64,000 nt of DNA from contig NZ_ATUD01000004.1 in assembly GCF_000420025.1 (NCBI RefSeq), positions 186,001 to 250,000 of the forward strand, written 5' to 3'. Made by a program: the position numbers and the translations under genes. The notes under the pieces are model-generated. The model did no database searches. It worked only from the letters and a program-made list of their open reading frames with translations, and was not told the DNA's origin. Of the stretch, positions 60,965 to 64,000 are shown piece by piece (positions within the stretch are counted from its first letter, which is position 1; each line of letters opens with the position of its first letter). The stretch is from Patulibacter americanus DSM 16676. Its GTDB lineage: Bacteria > Actinomycetota > Thermoleophilia > Solirubrobacterales > Solirubrobacteraceae.

Positions 60965-62110
60965 TCAGTACGCCCCGGCGAGCGCCTGCACCAGGCCGGG
61001 CAGCCGGTCCTCGTCGCGGGCGATCTCGAGCTGCCGCTTCGCGCCGTTCTCCCGCACGAGGTCGAGGATGCCCTCGAGCTCGTCCGCGCACCCCAGGTCC
61101 TGCGCGTGCGGGCGCAGCCGGGGGAGCAGCTCGTCGACCCGGTCAGCGACGGGCACGCGCACGCCTTCCGTGACGACGATGAGGCGGGCGTCGATGCCGT
61201 CGCGCGCGGCGACGAAGCGGTTCTCCTCCCACACCTCCTGCGGGGCGTGCGAGGCCTCCTCGGCCCACGCCTCCTCGAGCTCCATGCGCGCCAGGCACTG
61301 GGTGAGCGCGACGAGCGACGCGGTCGCGTCCAGGTCGATCTGCGCGTCCATGATCCGCACCTCGAGCGTGCCGTGGCGCGGGACCATCCGCACGTCCCAC
61401 CAGAGGTACGACGAGTCGGGGAAGGCATCGCAGGCGACGAGCATGTCGACGGCGCCGACCCACTCCGCGTAGTCGTCGAACCGCCGTGGGATCCCGACGC
61501 GGGGGAACGCCTGGAACAGGGGCGTCCGGGCGGAGGCCAGGCCGGTGTCGCGGCCCTGCCAGAAGGGGGAGTTGCCCGACAGCGCCAGGAGCAGCGGCAG
61601 GTGCACCCGCATGCGGTTGAACACGGCGACCGCCGCGTCCTGGTCCGGCATCCCGACGTGCACGTGCAGGGCGTAGGTCGGCTCGCGCCGGGCGAGCTCG
61701 CGCATCGAGCCGTACACCTCGGCCTGCCGCTCCCCGCCGCCGAGCGCCGTCTCGCGCCACACCGCGAACGGGTGCGTGCCGGAGGACGCCACCGCGAGGT
61801 CGAGCGGCTCCACGGTCTCCCGCAGGCCGTCGCGCAGGCCGCGCAGCTCCCTCGTCGCGTCCGCGACCGTGCGCGCGACGCCCGTCTCGATCTCGAGCGC
61901 CGCGGCGTGCGTCTCGGGGCAGACGCGCGAGCGGATGGCCTCCGGCAGGCGCGGCAGGACCTCGTCCGCCGCCTGCGCCAGGTTCCAGCCGCCGGGGGAG
62001 AGCAGCATGAGCTCCTCCTCCACGCCGAGGGTGAACGCGTCCTCCGGCGACCGGGTCGGCCAGGCGGCCCAGTCCGTCCCGGACGCCTCCTTGTGCACCT
62101 CGCCGCTCAT
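60965..62110 (-). CDS. Glutamate-cysteine ligase family 2 (YbdK-type carboxylate-amine ligase)
   Basis: A 381-residue GCS2-fold ATP-dependent ligase. FTLGVEEELMLLSPGGWNL carries the metal-binding Glu pair; AALEIETGVARTVADA, YALHVHVGMPDQDAAVAVFN and HGTLEVRIMDAQIDLDATAS are family hallmarks. YbdK-type enzymes join glutamate-like carboxylates to amines; true substrates are mostly unknown. ATG 62110 overlaps the stop of the circularly permuted ATP-grasp gene (ATGA), so the two ligases are made together. EgtA-like glutamylcysteine synthesis is an alternative, but no ergothioneine genes are nearby. Confidence 0.9.
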   Translation of the reverse strand: MSGEVHKEASGTDWAAWPTRSPEDAFTLGVEEELMLLSPGGWNLAQAADEVLPRLPEAIRSRVCPETHAAALEIETGVARTVADATRELRGLRDGLRETVEPLDLAVASSGTHPFAVWRETALGGGERQAEVYGSMRELARREPTYALHVHVGMPDQDAAVAVFNRMRVHLPLLLALSGNSPFWQGRDTGLASARTPLFQAFPRVGIPRRFDDYAEWVGAVDMLVACDAFPDSSYLWWDVRMVPRHGTLEVRIMDAQIDLDATASLVALTQCLARMELEEAWAEEASHAPQEVWEENRFVAARDGIDARLIVVTEGVRVPVADRVDELLPRLRPHAQDLGCADELEGILDLVRENGAKRQLEIARDEDRLPGLVQALAGAY

Positions 62111-63513
62111 CGCAGCACCCACGTGTCCTTGGCCCCGCCGCCGCGGGAGGAGTTCACGACCATCTGGCCCTCCTCGAACGCGACCCGGGAGAGCCCACCG
62201 GGCACGAGCCGCCAACCCCCGTCGCCGTCCGCGAGCGCGAACGGGCGCAGGTCGACGTGACGGGGCACGAGCTCGTCGCCCACCACCGTCGGGTGGGTCG
62301 AGAGCATCACGGCGTCCTGCGCGATCCACGCGGCGGGGTCGCGGCGGGCGGCCTCGACCGCGTCGCGTAGCTCGCCGACGCCGGCCCGGGGGCCGACGAG
62401 CACGCCCTGGCCGCCCTGCCCGTCGCGGGGCTTGAAGACGAGCGTCTCGGGGGTGGCGAGCACGCGCTCACGGGTCTCCTCGTCGCAGAGGTCGTGCACG
62501 TGCACGTCGTCGAGCACGGGCTCCTCACCACAGAAGTAGCGGATGAGCGCGGGAACGTGGGGGTAGACCGCCTTGTCGTCCGCGACGCCGCAGCCGTAGC
62601 CGTTGGCGACGCCGACGGTCCCGGCGCGGACGGCGGGGAGCAGCAGCTCGCCGTGCGGCGTGGGGCGACCGTCCGGGCCGCGCAGCGCCGCGACGTCCGT
62701 GCGGCGGTAGACGGCGACGACGGGCTCACCCGTCTCGGCCAGCACGAGCCGGTCGCCGCGCAGCCGCAGACCCGCGGGGGTGACGAGCGGGACGCCCATC
62801 AGGCGGGCGAGGACGTCGTGCTCCCACCACGCGGTGTTCTCCGGGCCGTCCGAGAGGACGACGCACGCGCCCTCCCCAGCGGACGCGGGCGCCGTGGCGC
62901 GCACCGCGCGCAGCAGCGCCGGGCCCACGTGGTCGGCGAGAGGCACGACGTCGTCGGGCGGCTCGCCGAGGGCGGCGGTCACGGCGTCGCGAGCGGCGAG
63001 CAGGTACGCCAGACCGGAGGGGACCCGGCAGTTGTCCTCGAGCACGCGGAACCCGCCCTCGGCGTCGCGGACGACGTCGAGGCCGGCGACGGCGATGCGC
63101 ACCGGGGCGACGGCACCGAGCCCGGCGAGGTCGTCCTCCACGAACCGGCAGCCGTCGAGCGCCGCGGCGGGGACGATCCCGTCGGCGATCGCGCGCCGCT
63201 CGCCGTGGACGTCGGCGACCCAGGCGTCCAGCGCACGGACCCGCTGGGCCAGGCCGCGCTCCAGCGTCGCCCAGTCTCCGGCCCCGATGGCACGAGGAAC
63301 GGGGTCGACCACGTAGGGGGCGTCGTCCGTGCCGAAGGTCGTGCCGGCCCCCGCGATGGAGGCGGCGGCCTCGTCGGCGGCGGCGCGTGGCCCGCGCCGC
63401 CCGACGGCCTCGAGGGCGGAGCGGTGGGGCTCCCGCACCGTGCCGTCCGCGGCGAAGGCCTCGTCCCAGGCTCCGGGGGTCGGGGCGTAGGGCAGGGCAG
63501 CGTCGAGGTGCAT
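62107..63513 (-). CDS. Circularly permuted ATP-grasp protein (COG2308-like)
   Basis: A 468-residue protein with the N-terminal YAPTPGAWDEAFAADGTVRE block, RVLEDNCRVPSGLAYLLAAR (an ATP-grasp element near residue 165), NGYGCGVADDKAVYPHVPAL, and the permuted nucleotide-binding strand VFKPRDGQGGQGVLVGP. The C-terminal ...RHVDLRPFAL...GGGAKDTWVL is usual for COG2308 proteins. The alpha-E (DUF403) partner common elsewhere is not seen; GCS2 takes the following position with a 4-nt overlap. Members are predicted peptide or amide ligases, biochemically uncharacterised. The start ATG 63513 follows GGGAG. Confidence 0.87.
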   Translation of the reverse strand: MHLDAALPYAPTPGAWDEAFAADGTVREPHRSALEAVGRRGPRAAADEAAASIAGAGTTFGTDDAPYVVDPVPRAIGAGDWATLERGLAQRVRALDAWVADVHGERRAIADGIVPAAALDGCRFVEDDLAGLGAVAPVRIAVAGLDVVRDAEGGFRVLEDNCRVPSGLAYLLAARDAVTAALGEPPDDVVPLADHVGPALLRAVRATAPASAGEGACVVLSDGPENTAWWEHDVLARLMGVPLVTPAGLRLRGDRLVLAETGEPVVAVYRRTDVAALRGPDGRPTPHGELLLPAVRAGTVGVANGYGCGVADDKAVYPHVPALIRYFCGEEPVLDDVHVHDLCDEETRERVLATPETLVFKPRDGQGGQGVLVGPRAGVGELRDAVEAARRDPAAWIAQDAVMLSTHPTVVGDELVPRHVDLRPFALADGDGGWRLVPGGLSRVAFEEGQMVVNSSRGGGAKDTWVLR

Positions 63514-63676
63514 GCTGCTGCTCCCGGGTGCCCGATCTGGGCGGGGCGAACCACCTACCGTCGGTCGGATCGGGAGGACCACCCGACGGAGGGGGACGGG
63601 TGACCGGCGGGCCGGGCACGGCCGTCCGGCGAGGAGACAGGCCGAAGCGGTCGATCGACGCCGTCGGCCGACGCGG
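63514..63676. other. Gap upstream of the ATP-grasp gene
   Basis: 163 bp between the hydrolase stop and the ATP-grasp start. A minus-strand TAGGTG sequence lies about 45 bp upstream of the ATG; otherwise nothing recognisable. Confidence 0.35.
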
Positions 63677-64000
63677 TCAGACGGGCGCGGGCCGTCCCGC
63701 GCGAGCCGCCTCCACGAGCCCGGCGAACAGCCCGGCGTGGCGGGCGTCGGCGACGAGCGACTCCGCGTGCCACTGCACGCCCACGAGGAACGGGTGGTCC
63801 GTCGCCTCGACGCCCTCGATCACGCCGTCGGGGGATCGGGCGGTGATGCGCAGGCCTTCGCCGAGGTCGCGCACCGCCTGGTGGTGGAAGGTGTTCACCG
63901 CGAGCGCGGGGCCGTGATCGGCCGCGCCCGTCAGCCGCCCGAGCAGCGATTCGGGGTCGACCTCGACGCCGTGGGTCGTGCGGGTCCCCGGTGCCGTCTG
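63677..64000 (-). CDS. Gamma-glutamyl hydrolase of the PuuD type (class I GATase), C-terminal part
   Basis: The window ends inside this gene; 107 codons of the C-terminus are visible. ALAVNTFHHQAVRDLGEGLR, then TARSPDGVIEGVE and PFLVGVQWHAES give the catalytic His-x-Glu of a class I glutamine amidotransferase-like hydrolase, as in PuuD (gamma-glutamyl-GABA hydrolase). The PuuD consensus is WHPE; here it is WHAE. The nucleophilic Cys is outside the window. It precedes, on the same strand, two ligases and a carboxypeptidase, fitting hydrolysis of a gamma-glutamyl compound. Confidence 0.85.
   Translation of the reverse strand, partial: QTAPGTRTTHGVEVDPESLLGRLTGAADHGPALAVNTFHHQAVRDLGEGLRITARSPDGVIEGVEATDHPFLVGVQWHAESLVADARHAGLFAGLVEAARAGRPAPV

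Overview
The window is very GC-rich DNA, densely coding and without insertion sequences, tRNA or rRNA genes or CRISPR arrays. It looks like an actinobacterial chromosome. The gene mix points to the Thermoleophilia/Solirubrobacterales (Patulibacter- or Conexibacter-like): a DUF1800-DUF1501 secreted pair, an HDOD-LuxR regulator, DUF4389 and DUF4282 membrane proteins, GatCAB, and a classical menaquinone pathway. The lineage is inferred from gene content, not from a marker gene.

Layout. 1-7395: arginine genes argC (3' end), argJ, argB, argD, interrupted after argC by a lower-GC beta-helix membrane protein gene and a PadR/HAAS pair. 7447-14752: a HEPN-like protein, a DUF4389 protein, an esterase, a CNNM/CBS protein and a DUF1800-DUF1501-cupredoxin operon. 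14892-24014: argG with two small genes, an ABC-F ATPase, dnaE and gltX. 24015-28223: an HDOD-LuxR regulator behind a sigma-28-like promoter, VanZ, Rrf2-cysK and a queuosine-salvage protein. 28378-36837: a UvrD/PcrA helicase, folD, gatCAB and small membrane or PH-like proteins. 37020-39269: ilvBN, with ilvC far away at 57502.

39432-55706: menaquinone genes menF, menD, menH, menC, menA, menB and menE on both strands. Among them sit a xylose-type ABC transporter with a ROK regulator, a GST-like protein, a peptidoglycan-binding protein and endonuclease IV. 55833-59273: a methyltransferase, two membrane proteins and ilvC. 59382-64000 (minus strand): M32 carboxypeptidase, GCS2 ligase, circularly permuted ATP-grasp protein and the end of a PuuD-like gamma-glutamyl hydrolase. 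This last group looks like an uncharacterised peptide or amide metabolic system and is the best novelty candidate.

A recurring signal is a TANNNT hexamer 6-9 nt before the annotated start codon in about twenty genes. It implies widespread leaderless transcription and was used here to choose several starts. Two intergenic regions instead carry TCAA-N14/16-GCCGATA elements resembling FliA/WhiG promoters: one before the HDOD-LuxR gene, one before the DUF1800 operon.
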